A stretch of 64,000 nucleotides of DNA, taken from positions 6,792 to 70,791 of the forward strand of contig JANNDY010000048.1 of the NCBI GenBank assembly GCA_031378345.1. Reading direction: 5' to 3'. Positions 46,177 through 54,355 of the stretch are shown piece by piece. The position numbers and the translations under genes are program-made. The notes under the pieces are model-generated. The model made no database searches. It was given only the letters and a program-made list of their open reading frames with translations, and was not told the DNA's origin. Numbering within the stretch: position 1 is the first letter of the stretch; each line of letters starts with the position of its first letter. This DNA comes from Emticicia sp031378345. GTDB lineage: Bacteria; Bacteroidota; Bacteroidia; Cytophagales; Spirosomataceae.

Positions 46177-46183
46177 TTTGTGT

Positions 46184-46843
46184 TTATCTAAGAGAAGGTT
46201 GAATTATTCTATGTTCGACGGCATACTTCATCAAGCCAATTATGGTCTTGGTATTGGTTTTTCGGTAGATATTTTTACGGTGAGTTTCTACTGTTCTTTC
46301 AGAAATGGCGAGTTTTTTTGCAATTTCACCATTTGTAAACTCTTGAGCAATGTGTTTTACAATTTCTATCTCACGTTCGGTTAGGTGGTAATTTTCTTCT
46401 TCAACTTCATTGCGATTAGAAAGACTTCTCAGAATTTCGTTGGAAACTTCACGACTAAAATAAACATTTCCTTTGGCAACTTGATGAATGGCTTCTATGA
46501 GTTCGTCTCGACCAATGGTTTTTATAATAAATCCTGCAATGCCTGCATCAATCAAATCATGTACGATTGATACATCATAAGAAACAGAAAGAGCTAAAAC
46601 TTTTACATCTGGAAACCTTCTTTTTGCAATTTTAGTTAGCTCAATGCCTGTCATTTTTGGCATATAAAGGTCTGTAAGAAGCACATCAACGTGATTTTCG
46701 CTGAGAAAATCTAAGGCCAAATTGCCATCCAAACTTTTGCCAACTACTTCAAATTCACCGACACCTTTAAGCATAGACTCTATCCCATCAATCAAAATTT
46801 GATGGTCATCAACAATGAAAATTTTCAGTTTGCTGTTTGACAT
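46184..46843 (-). CDS. NarL/FixJ-type response regulator
   Basis: The product has 219 residues. Receiver: IFIVDDHQILIDGIESML, phospho-Asp in VLLTDLYMPKMTGIEL. LuxR-type helix-turn-helix: LTEREIEIVKHIAQEFTNGE, IAKKLAISERTVETHRKNIY. The partner kinase gene lies upstream on the same strand, with heptad array E between them. The first array unit begins 1 base from the start codon, so the array occupies this gene's leader. Confidence 0.95.
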   Translation of the reverse strand: MSNSKLKIFIVDDHQILIDGIESMLKGVGEFEVVGKSLDGNLALDFLSENHVDVLLTDLYMPKMTGIELTKIAKRRFPDVKVLALSVSYDVSIVHDLIDAGIAGFIIKTIGRDELIEAIHQVAKGNVYFSREVSNEILRSLSNRNEVEEENYHLTEREIEIVKHIAQEFTNGEIAKKLAISERTVETHRKNIYRKTNTKTIIGLMKYAVEHRIIQPSLR

Positions 46844-46844
46844 A

Positions 46845-47000
46845 TTGGCTTTTAGCGATTAGCTTTTAGCTGTTGGCTTTAGGCGGCATTCCGCTTGGCT
46901 ATTCAGAATTTTTATTGTAATTTTTAATACCTAATTATGGAAAAGTTTTTTAATTTAATTGCTAAAAGCTAATTGCTAACAGCCAATAGCTAAAAGCCAT
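46845..47000. repeat. Heptad inverted array E (between response regulator and kinase)
   Basis: The left arm, 46845-46879, is ttggctt, ttagcga, ttagctt, ttagctg, ttggctt. The right arm, 46959-47000, is ttgctaa, aagctaa, ttgctaa, cagccaa, tagctaa, aagccat. The kinase stop codon (46990-46992) lies in the fifth right unit. The loop carries a GC-rich piece (46881-46900, aggcggcattccgcttggct) shared with 43154-43181. Confidence 0.85.
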
Positions 47001-48903
47001 TCAAAGGTATTTCGATAACTACGCTTGTTCCGTGCCCGATTGTTGAATCAAAATTAACGAATCCGTTTAGATATTCGACACGAGTTGCAATGTTTTTTAG
47101 TCCAATTCCTTGATTTTTTAAGTTTTCGCTATCAAAACCCTTCCCATTGTCTTCCACCATCAGAATTACTTCGTTGTCGTGCTTCACCAATTCGATGCTA
47201 ACTTTGGTGGCTTCGGCATGGCGAATGATGTTACTGATAATTTCTTGAACTATTCGATAAAGCATCATTTCAACTTTTTCGTCGAGTCGTTCCTTAATTG
47301 CCACTATTTGTAAATCAATATGAAAAGTACATAAAGCATTGGTTTTATTGACAAATTGCTTCAAGGCAGACGAAAGACCAAATTTAGTCAGTGAACCAGG
47401 CATCATATTGTGCGATATTTCTCTCACCTCCCGAATACTATCTTCTAACAAATCAAGCGAATTTTGAATTTCATCAACAACAATTTTTTTCTGTGATAAA
47501 TAATTACTGAGTGTCATTCGAGCGGCCGCCAAGGTTTGCCCAATCCCATCATGCAAATCTCTGGCAATACGAATTCTCTCTCGTTCTTCGGCTTCCAGCA
47601 CAGCTTGAGTTCGGTGCTGTAATACAAGGTTTTTTTCTACTAAAAGGTGCTTACTGGTTTCTTGAATATTCTTTACACGATAAGCCAAAAAGCCACTTAG
47701 GGCTAATATTTCAAGCAAAAGTGCCATTGCAAAATAATCCATTCCTGCCAAAAAACTACCCGGTACAAACTCATAAATACTAAGCCCCGTATAGAATGCA
47801 ATTAAAAAAACAGGCAAATTTGCTAATAAATAGTAGGTGGCATCTTTGCGGTAATGGTCGATATATATGCAGTAAAGTGTTGTGCCAAAAACAAAAAATG
47901 GGGGTACACAAAAACCTAAGCTGACAAGAAAAGTAATCGAAACGGTGTAAGTATTGAAGAGATAATCGTTCAAAACTAAGTGGTCGAAGAAAGCTAAAAC
48001 GATTAAAATGCAAAAAATAATAACGAAAAATGAGCTGTACCACTGAAAAATAGCGTTTTTGAGTAAATCCCAACGTAAATAATTCCTGATGAAAAGAATT
48101 ATGGTAATCATCAATATCATTGTTGCAATGTACCTTACTTTGTCGCCCTCAATGCCAAAAGCTCCATCGCCATAAACCCGAATAAAATAGCCTTGCATAG
48201 TATAGATAAAACCAAGAGCCGACAAAACATAAATACCGTAATTGATATATAGTTTTTCTTTGAAAACAAAGGCAAGCAGCACCGAAATAAAAACCACAAA
48301 AAGGAGAATCCCCGAAATAAATCCCCAATTATAATGGTCGGTTGTAGGAAAAAAATAATCGAAATTATTGCGTTCCCAGATTGTTAGAGGAAAAGAAATT
48401 GAGCCAAATTTTTTCTTAACTTTTAAATAAAAAAACAAGTGCTGACCGGGCTGAATCGAAGTCGGAAAAATGAAATCTCGGTGTATAATTGCTCGATTTT
48501 GCTGTGGAATTTTCCAGTTAAGTGACTGTTTATCAAGTACTTGCCTTTTTTCAACCACATAAAACTCCATTTCATCATAGAGTGATAAATGTAAATGAAT
48601 GAGTAGCTTTTGGAATGAATTTGTTGAGTTTTTTATCTCAAATCTAAACCAATATGGGTGTCCTTCCGCCCAAAAAGTAGGCACGCTTCCACGTGCTTTT
48701 TGAAACTTATAAACCTGTGGAAATACAGCTAATTTCTCAATAGAAAACTCTTCAGTTAGTTGAGGTAAATAATAAATTCCTTCGGGCGTATCAAGTCGTT
48801 TCCATGAGCCATCATAATTTATAATAGTTCCTTGGCTTTCATCTTGTGCAGCAAGGCAAAAGCTTGATAGTAAGGTGATTATGAAGAATAATTTTTTTAG
48901 CAT
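46990..48903 (-). CDS. 7TMR-DISM sensor histidine kinase (HisKA_3)
   Basis: I place the start at 48903 (MLKKLFFIITLLSSFCLAAQ). The 35 residues upstream in the same frame are encoded by the intergenic repeat and are not a signal peptide. The product has 637 residues: signal peptide, extracellular DISMED2-type beta domain (about 50-180), seven membrane segments (about 185-400), a coiled linker, HisKA_3 (EERERIRIARDLHDGIGQTL, His phosphosite) and HATPase (IVQEIISNIIRHAEA, DNGKGFDSENLKNQGIGL). It is the partner of the NarL-type regulator; the signal is probably a carbohydrate-like ligand by domain type. Confidence 0.9.
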   Translation of the reverse strand: MLKKLFFIITLLSSFCLAAQDESQGTIINYDGSWKRLDTPEGIYYLPQLTEEFSIEKLAVFPQVYKFQKARGSVPTFWAEGHPYWFRFEIKNSTNSFQKLLIHLHLSLYDEMEFYVVEKRQVLDKQSLNWKIPQQNRAIIHRDFIFPTSIQPGQHLFFYLKVKKKFGSISFPLTIWERNNFDYFFPTTDHYNWGFISGILLFVVFISVLLAFVFKEKLYINYGIYVLSALGFIYTMQGYFIRVYGDGAFGIEGDKVRYIATMILMITIILFIRNYLRWDLLKNAIFQWYSSFFVIIFCILIVLAFFDHLVLNDYLFNTYTVSITFLVSLGFCVPPFFVFGTTLYCIYIDHYRKDATYYLLANLPVFLIAFYTGLSIYEFVPGSFLAGMDYFAMALLLEILALSGFLAYRVKNIQETSKHLLVEKNLVLQHRTQAVLEAEERERIRIARDLHDGIGQTLAAARMTLSNYLSQKKIVVDEIQNSLDLLEDSIREVREISHNMMPGSLTKFGLSSALKQFVNKTNALCTFHIDLQIVAIKERLDEKVEMMLYRIVQEIISNIIRHAEATKVSIELVKHDNEVILMVEDNGKGFDSENLKNQGIGLKNIATRVEYLNGFVNFDSTIGHGTSVVIEIPLNGF

Positions 48904-48949
48904 GGCTATTTTTCCATGTGAATAACTCATGTTATGCACGAACAAATTT

Positions 48950-49195
48950 CCCTTCCCAAAGGCGAACCGTTCCTTTTTCAAGGAGGGGTTTATACATAAA
49001 TTTTTCAATATTTTCTCCTCCTTTTTTCAAGGCGGAGTACCCCTAAAAAATCATTTTTCTTGAATTTTTAGGGGGGAGGTGGTTAAACAAGGGCAGTGAA
49101 GTTCTAAAAAACTTATTCTACGCTGAAAAACCACCCCCGCCGACTGTCATCAGGCGACCCATCCTTGAAAAAAGGAGGGGAAATTTATTGGTTCT
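48950..49195. repeat. Composite GC-rich inverted-repeat region
   Basis: The 305-base gap between the kinase and the transporter genes holds no gene. It has an outer pair (ctcctccttttttcaaggcgg near 49014 facing atccttgaaaaaaggagggg near 49170), an inner pair (acccctaaaaaat near 49038 / atttttaggggg near 49060), a third copy ttcctttttcaaggagggg (about 48972-48990), and ccacccccgccgactgtcat at about 49130, related to the decarboxylase insert. It looks like nested copies of one element family. Confidence 0.7.
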
Positions 49196-49208
49196 TTTTA
49201 ATTTACAA

Positions 49209-50444
49209 TCAATAAAAGAAAATATACGAAACCACAATTGCCGTAATTACGCCAGCCAAGTCTGCCAAAAGCCCTGCTGTAAGCGTATAACGAGTATTTT
49301 TGATATTTACCGAACCAAAATACAAAGCCAAAATATACAAAATCGTATCTGAGCAAGCCTGAAATACGCATGAAAGTCGCCCAACAAATGAGTCTGCACC
49401 AAAGGTTTTCATCGAATCAATCATCATTGCACGAGAGCCGCTGCCACTCAAAGGATGCATGAGGGCAGTTGGCAAGGCATCAGTAAAGGCAGTATTCATT
49501 CCTGTCAAGCTAAAAAACCATTTCATAGCATCAACAATATAAGTCAAAGCCCCCGAATTTCGGAACGCACCAATAGCCACAATTAAGCCAACCAAATAAG
49601 GCATGACCCTTACCGAAGTTTCAAAACCTTGTTTTGCCCCTTCAATAAATGCAGGAAAAACATCAATTTTTTTATAAATACCACCTCCAATAAAGCCCAC
49701 AATAAAAATCATTAAAATCATATTACTCACCACTTTTGAGGTTGTTTCGATTTCTTCTTTGGGCAATCCTGCAAAATACCAAATCACAAAACCCACAAAA
49801 GCCGTCAGCCCAACAAGCCAAGAAAACAAAGTTTTGTCAAAAAAATTGATGCGTTGCTTGATTCCCACAAACAACATTCCTGTAAGCGTGGCCACATAGA
49901 CCGAAATAAGTGCAGGAATAAAAATATCGGCAGGGTCGGCGGCATTATAAAGCGAGCGTTGTGCCATAATACTTATCGGAATAAGCACCGGACCTGCACT
50001 GTGCAGCACCATAAACATTATTTGGGCATTGGAGGCAGTGTCTTTACTTGGGTTTAGGGTTTGCAAACTTTGCATTGCTTTCAAGCCAAATGGCGTGGCA
50101 GCATTATCGAGTCCGAGCATATTTGCCGAAAAATTCATAATCATTTCACCATTTGCTGGGTGGTCTTTTGGCACTTCGGGAAACAATTTACTAAAAAATG
50201 GAGCAATTATTCTTGCCAAACGCCTGATAACGCCTGCCTCTTCGCCAATTTTCAAGATTCCCAAAAAAAAAGTCATCACACCAGCCAAAGGCAAGGCAAT
50301 ATCCATGACTGCCATTTTTGAGGAATCGAACATCCCTTCAATAATTATTTTGAAGATTTCGGTATCGCCCGTAAAAATGAGTTTAAACAAAGCAACAACG
50401 AATGCAATTAGAAAAAACGCTACCCAAATGTAATTTAATGCCAT
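49209..50444 (-). CDS. Nucleoside-recognition (Gate) domain membrane protein, SpmA-SpmB fusion type
   Basis: The product has 411 residues with about ten hydrophobic segments. Two Gate domains: ALPLAGVMTFFLGILKIGEEAG...MNFSANMLGLDNAATPFGLKA (SpmA-like half) and VRVMPYLVGLIVAIGAFRNSGA...SGSGSRAMM (SpmB-like half). In Bacillus the halves are separate spore-maturation proteins; the fused form is common in non-spore-forming Bacteroidota. The substrate is unknown. It is divergent from the VanX-like gene. Confidence 0.85.
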   Translation of the reverse strand: MALNYIWVAFFLIAFVVALFKLIFTGDTEIFKIIIEGMFDSSKMAVMDIALPLAGVMTFFLGILKIGEEAGVIRRLARIIAPFFSKLFPEVPKDHPANGEMIMNFSANMLGLDNAATPFGLKAMQSLQTLNPSKDTASNAQIMFMVLHSAGPVLIPISIMAQRSLYNAADPADIFIPALISVYVATLTGMLFVGIKQRINFFDKTLFSWLVGLTAFVGFVIWYFAGLPKEEIETTSKVVSNMILMIFIVGFIGGGIYKKIDVFPAFIEGAKQGFETSVRVMPYLVGLIVAIGAFRNSGALTYIVDAMKWFFSLTGMNTAFTDALPTALMHPLSGSGSRAMMIDSMKTFGADSFVGRLSCVFQACSDTILYILALYFGSVNIKNTRYTLTAGLLADLAGVITAIVVSYIFFY

Positions 50445-50553
50445 GAGTTTTAAAGGTAAAGGTTAGATTTGTTGCTAAATTATGAAATTTCTTCGATTTT
50501 TCGAGTTTTTTGCACGAAATTTGTTGTATATTTCCTACAAACCAAATCCTAAA

Positions 50554-51324
50554 ATGATGCCAAAATCAGGTATTTTCTTGACAAAAATTCTATTATTAGC
50601 TTTATTATTTGTTTGGTCTTGTCGCTCAAAATCACAGAAGGAAACTACAAAAATTGATAGTTTGGTAGCAAAAAAAGGCACAATTGGCATAGCTAAAAAA
50701 GAAATAATTCCAGAAATTGAACAACGAATGATTTCGCAAGGATTGGTAAATATTCAAAAAATAGATTCTACAATTATGGTTGAATTGAAATATTCTACGA
50801 CCGATAATTTTGTGCATACCGATGTTTATGGCGAGCTTTCACGAGCCTATTTGCAAGCAAAACCTGCCGAAATGTTGGCAAAAGCAAGCAAGTTTTTGAA
50901 AGAAAAATACCCAAATTATCGACTCTTGGTTTATGACGCATCTCGCCCATTGACAGTTCAGCATATATTTTGGAATTTATTAGATAGTATTCCACCAAGA
51001 AAACGTGAAGATTTTGTGTCAAATCCAAAAGATGGTTCGATTCATAATTTTGGTTCGGCTGTTGATTTGACGGTTTATGATATTTCTACAAAAAAGCCAT
51101 TAGACATGGGTACAAAATACGATTTTTTTGGAGATTTGGCATACCCCCGTTTGGAAGCTAAAATGCTAAAAACAGGTAAACTAAGTCAAGAACAAATAAA
51201 CAATCGCATAATTTTGAGAAATGCAATGGAACACGCCGGCTATGGACGCATCGAAAGTGAATGGTGGCATTTCAATTCAATGGCTCGTGTGCAGGCAAAG
51301 GCACGCTATAAGATTATACAGTAG
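50554..51324 (+). CDS. M15-family D-Ala-D-Ala dipeptidase (VanX/DdpX-like) lipoprotein
   Basis: The start is taken at 50554 (MMPKSGIFLTKILLLALLFV then WSC), giving a lipobox Cys and 256 residues; the frame is open to 50482. Zinc/catalytic motifs: GSIHNFGSAVDLTVYD (SxHxxGxAxD) and ESEWWHFNS (ExxxH). It is predicted to hydrolyse D-Ala-D-Ala in the periplasm, for peptidoglycan turnover. No vancomycin-resistance partners are nearby. Confidence 0.85.
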   Translation: MMPKSGIFLTKILLLALLFVWSCRSKSQKETTKIDSLVAKKGTIGIAKKEIIPEIEQRMISQGLVNIQKIDSTIMVELKYSTTDNFVHTDVYGELSRAYLQAKPAEMLAKASKFLKEKYPNYRLLVYDASRPLTVQHIFWNLLDSIPPRKREDFVSNPKDGSIHNFGSAVDLTVYDISTKKPLDMGTKYDFFGDLAYPRLEAKMLKTGKLSQEQINNRIILRNAMEHAGYGRIESEWWHFNSMARVQAKARYKIIQ

Positions 51325-51391
51325 AACGCTATTGACTATTAGCTTTTTTGAATGTACTTTTTTAGCTATTTCCTAAAACCTAAAAATGCAA

Positions 51392-51420
51392 AAAGCAACC
51401 ACCTAAAAGACGGTTGCTTT
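51392..51420 (+). terminator. Terminator after the VanX-like gene
   Basis: The stem is aaagcaacc / ggttgcttt with an 11-base loop, 68 bases past the stop. A few T residues follow on +. Confidence 0.6.
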
Positions 51421-51510
51421 GTTTATCACCTAACCACTAAAAAGTATTATGAAAATATAATACCACTATCTTTATTAACGCCTTTGACCAGCGAAAAGTT
51501 TAAATTTATT

Positions 51511-51915
51511 TTAAGAATTGTTGTAAGTATCAAACTTTTCAACAATTTCTTTTAACTTTCTACGAGAAACTTCAATTGATTTTCCCTCTTCCATAACAAG
51601 TTCGCTACTACTTTCTTGCACACCTATGCTTTTCATGAAAGACATATTTACGATGTGCGATTTATGCACTCTTACAAAAAAAGTATTGTCTAATATCCCT
51701 TCATAATGTTTCAAAGTTCGTGAAGAAACATACTTTTTACTTTCGGTATAAACTATTGTATAATTGCAATCACCTTCTAAACGAACAATTTTTTCAAAAG
51801 GAATTATCTCAGAATGATTACTATATTTCAACTTTATTTTCTTCTTTTTAACCTCACTTATCAATTCTTTAGAATTTGAAGTCAAGCCGTTTGGAGTAAT
51901 AGTTATTTGCTTCAT
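51511..51915 (-). CDS. Stand-alone LytTR DNA-binding protein
   Basis: The product has 134 residues and consists of the LytTR domain only: IVRLEGDCNYTIVYTESKKY, TLKHYEGILDNTFFVRVHKS, HIVNMSFMKSI. There is no receiver or membrane part, so input must come from elsewhere. The 276-base gap upstream (to the pheS start) holds only the pheS promoter element and AT-rich sequence. Confidence 0.85.
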   Translation of the reverse strand: MKQITITPNGLTSNSKELISEVKKKKIKLKYSNHSEIIPFEKIVRLEGDCNYTIVYTESKKYVSSRTLKHYEGILDNTFFVRVHKSHIVNMSFMKSIGVQESSSELVMEEGKSIEVSRRKLKEIVEKFDTYNNS

Positions 51916-52156
51916 GGTTTTTTGAGTAGTTTCTGGACTTCAAACATAAACCATAAAAAGCAAAAATGCAAACGACTGGCATTCTTGATAATATACATAA
52001 ATAACTGATAGTCAGTTGTTTATGATAAAATAAAATATATTTTTGCGTAAAAACCCCTAATGAAATGAGTAAAACTACGCAGTTCAATATACCGTGAATT
52101 GGGTATATGATTTTTGATTTGTGAAGTAAATTTATGGGAGATTCTGACAATATTCA

Positions 52157-52164
52157 TATCTTTG
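52157..52164 (+). promoter_or_regulatory. -7 promoter element TATCTTTG of pheS
   Basis: It fits TAnnTTTG, 27 bases before the GTG chosen as pheS start. Its position inside the longer open frame argues against the upstream ATG at 52114. Confidence 0.55.
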
Positions 52165-52191
52165 TGCGAAATTTTATTAAACGGTACTCAG

Positions 52192-53220
52192 GTGTTAGAC
52201 AAGATTCAAGCCTTATTGGGGGAAATAAATGCAGTAGTAGTCAGCAATAAAGACGACTTAGATAAGTTTCGGATAAAATATATTAGCCGAAAAGGAATTT
52301 TAAATGACCTTTTTGAGGAGTTTAAGTCAGTTCCAAACGAACAAAAAAGAGCTGTTGGACAAGAACTCAATAAGCTAAAAAACCTCGCAGAAGAGCAACT
52401 AAAGACTTTTACAGAAACTCTTGAGCAAACCGTTGATGAGTCCGCAAACCAAGGTGGACTTGACTTGACTCTGCCTGTTTCGCCCAATTTCGCAGGCACG
52501 ATTCACCCACTTACGCTTACTCGTCAGCGAGTTTTGGAAATTTTTGCAAGAATGGGTTTTAGCCACGAAGATGGTCCGGAAATAGAAACAGATTGGTATA
52601 ATTTTACTGCTTTGAACTTCCCCGAAGACCATCCTGCACGTGAAATGCAAGATACTTTTTTTGTGGAAAAGAAAGAAATTCAAAAAGATGATGTGTTGCT
52701 TCGCACGCATACGTCTAATGTACAAGTGCGTTTGATGGAGCGAAGCAAACCACCGATTCGCTCATTGATGATTGGTCGAGTATATAGAAATGAGGCGATT
52801 TCGGCGAGAGCTCATTGCCAATTTCACCAAATCGAAGGGCTTTATGTAGATAAAAATGTGAGTTTCAAAGATTTGAAAGATACTTTGTATCATTTTGCCA
52901 AAGAAATGTTTGGTAAAGATACCAAAATTCGTCTTCGTCCGAGTTATTTTCCATTTACCGAGCCAAGTGCCGAAATTGATATTTCTTGTTTCATTTGCAA
53001 AGGCTCAGGTTGTAATATTTGCAAACATTCTGGTTGGGTCGAAATTGCAGGTTCGGGTATGGTGGACCCAAATGTTTTGGAAAATAGTGGCATCAATTCA
53101 GAAGAATATACAGGTTTTGCCTTCGGAATGGGCATCGAACGCATTACAATGCTTCGCTATGGCATCAATGATTTGCGTGTTTTCTTTGAAAATGACGTGA
53201 GATTTTTGAGGCAGTTTTAA
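52192..53220 (+). CDS. pheS: Phenylalanyl-tRNA synthetase alpha subunit
   Basis: I start at the GTG at 52192 (reads M/V-LDKIQALLGEI), which matches the family N terminus and gives 342 residues. The ATG at 52114 would add 26 unrelated residues and sits upstream of the promoter element. Class II core: GFSHEDGPEIETDWYNFTALN, HPAREMQDTFFV, LLRTHTSNVQVRLM (motif 2 region), GMGIERITMLRYGINDLR (motif 3). pheT is not in the window. The stop overlaps the stop of hemF by 4 bases, tail to tail. Confidence 0.93.
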   Translation: MLDKIQALLGEINAVVVSNKDDLDKFRIKYISRKGILNDLFEEFKSVPNEQKRAVGQELNKLKNLAEEQLKTFTETLEQTVDESANQGGLDLTLPVSPNFAGTIHPLTLTRQRVLEIFARMGFSHEDGPEIETDWYNFTALNFPEDHPAREMQDTFFVEKKEIQKDDVLLRTHTSNVQVRLMERSKPPIRSLMIGRVYRNEAISARAHCQFHQIEGLYVDKNVSFKDLKDTLYHFAKEMFGKDTKIRLRPSYFPFTEPSAEIDISCFICKGSGCNICKHSGWVEIAGSGMVDPNVLENSGINSEEYTGFAFGMGIERITMLRYGINDLRVFFENDVRFLRQF

Positions 53221-54140
53221 ACCCACTCAATTCCTTTTTTCAATAGGTTCAAAGTTCGTTCTTCGGAGCTTCCAGCTTCGGCTTTGTAGTCATAAACCCA
53301 ATTGGCAACAGGCGGTAAACTCATCAAAATAGACTCGGTGCGACCGTTGGTTTCCAAACCAAATTTTGTACCTCTGTCCCAAGCCAAATTAAATTCAACA
53401 TAACGCCCTCTGCGAAGCATTTGCCATGTTTTTTCATTTTCACCATAAGGAATTTGGCTGTTTTTTGCCATAAAATGTGTGTAAATAGGAGCAAATGATT
53501 CTCCAATGGACTTAACAAAATCAAAAATTTGTTCTTTTTGAGAATTTGCACCCCAAACCCCTAAAGGGGCTTCACTATTGGGTTTCAAATAATCAAAAAA
53601 TATTCCTCCCACGCCACGAGTTTCTTCACGGTGAGGAATATAAAAATAATTGTCTGCCCATTCTTTGTATTTTGGATAGGCATTAATATCGTGTTTGTCG
53701 CAAGCATTTTTTAATTGTTGATGAAACCAATGAGCATCTTCATCAACGACATAATGTGGTGTTAAATCAATGCCACCACCAAACCACGAAATACCATTTG
53801 ACATTTCGAAATACCTAACATTCATGTGAATAATAGGCATCATTGGGCTCACAGGATGCTGAACAATGCTTACGCCTGTGGCGAAATAATCGGCTTTTTC
53901 AGTCAAATTTAGCTGTTTTTGTAGAGCATCAGAGGTTTCGCCTGTAACGACTGAGAAATTTACGCCACCTTTTTCGATGATATTTCCGTTGGTCATTACA
54001 CGAGTTCGCCCGCCTCCACCACTATGGTGCTGCCAATTATCTTCCTGAAATTTTGCTTTTCCATCAGCAATTTCTAAGGCATCACAAATATTATTTTGAA
54101 GTGTTTTGAAGTATTCGGCAATGTTTTCTTTGGATAACAT
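53217..54140 (-). CDS. hemF: Oxygen-dependent coproporphyrinogen III oxidase
   Basis: The 307-residue product decarboxylates coproporphyrinogen III in haem synthesis. Motifs: EDNWQHHSGGGGRTRVM, HPVSPMMPIIHMNVRYFE, WFGGGIDLTPHYV, FNLAWDRGTKFGLETNGRTESILMS. Residues of SEAPLGVWGAN lie in a surface-loop position between YLKPN and SQKEQIFDFV. They are encoded by a GC-rich palindrome (53549-53574), one of several in-frame inserts in this window. Active-site motifs are intact. Confidence 0.93.
   Translation of the reverse strand: MLSKENIAEYFKTLQNNICDALEIADGKAKFQEDNWQHHSGGGGRTRVMTNGNIIEKGGVNFSVVTGETSDALQKQLNLTEKADYFATGVSIVQHPVSPMMPIIHMNVRYFEMSNGISWFGGGIDLTPHYVVDEDAHWFHQQLKNACDKHDINAYPKYKEWADNYFYIPHREETRGVGGIFFDYLKPNSEAPLGVWGANSQKEQIFDFVKSIGESFAPIYTHFMAKNSQIPYGENEKTWQMLRRGRYVEFNLAWDRGTKFGLETNGRTESILMSLPPVANWVYDYKAEAGSSEERTLNLLKKGIEWV
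53549..53574 (-). repeat. In-frame CCCCTAAAGGGG palindrome in hemF
   Basis: The sequence gcaccccaaacccctaaagg, then ggcttc is a close relative of 23512-23533 and 57758-57787. On the coding strand, AAT-AGT (NS) before and AAT-TCT (NS) after the insert could be a target duplication. Confidence 0.6.
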
Positions 54141-54200
54141 GAGATTCTTTTTAAATTTTGTGTCAAAGTTAGGGTGAGATTTAGGAGATTTGCAAGACTA

Positions 54201-54353
54201 TTATAATTACGAATTACGAATTACGAATTACGAGTTTTATAAATACCTGATTATCAATAGATTAACTATATTTTAATTTTTTTGGAATGGTTTAAACTCG
54301 GCTTCGCTCGGTTACCGTATCCGTCATTCGTCATTCAAAATTCGTCATTGGCA
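54201..54353. repeat. Heptad inverted array G (upstream of hisC)
   Basis: The left arm, 54201-54235, is ttataat, tacgaat, tacgaat, tacgaat, tacgagt. The right arm, 54319-54353, is atccgtc, attcgtc, attcaaa, attcgtc, attggca. The right arm ends 2 bases before the hisC ATG. The loop holds the GC-rich piece aactcggcttcgctcggtt (54295-54313). Confidence 0.85.
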
Positions 54354-54355
54354 TC

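Noticed and set aside
48904..49008. 35-residue N-terminal extension of the 7TMR histidine kinase
   Set aside because: It is encoded by the intergenic repeat, lacks a signal, and would bury the clean signal peptide that starts at 48903.
51322..51350. Possible further heptad array (gctattg, actatta, gcttttt) after the VanX-like gene
   Set aside because: Only three poor units and no facing arm; not distinguishable from AT-rich background.
52114..52191. 26-residue N-terminal extension of PheS
   Set aside because: It lies across the -7 promoter element and does not match the family; the GTG at 52192 fits.
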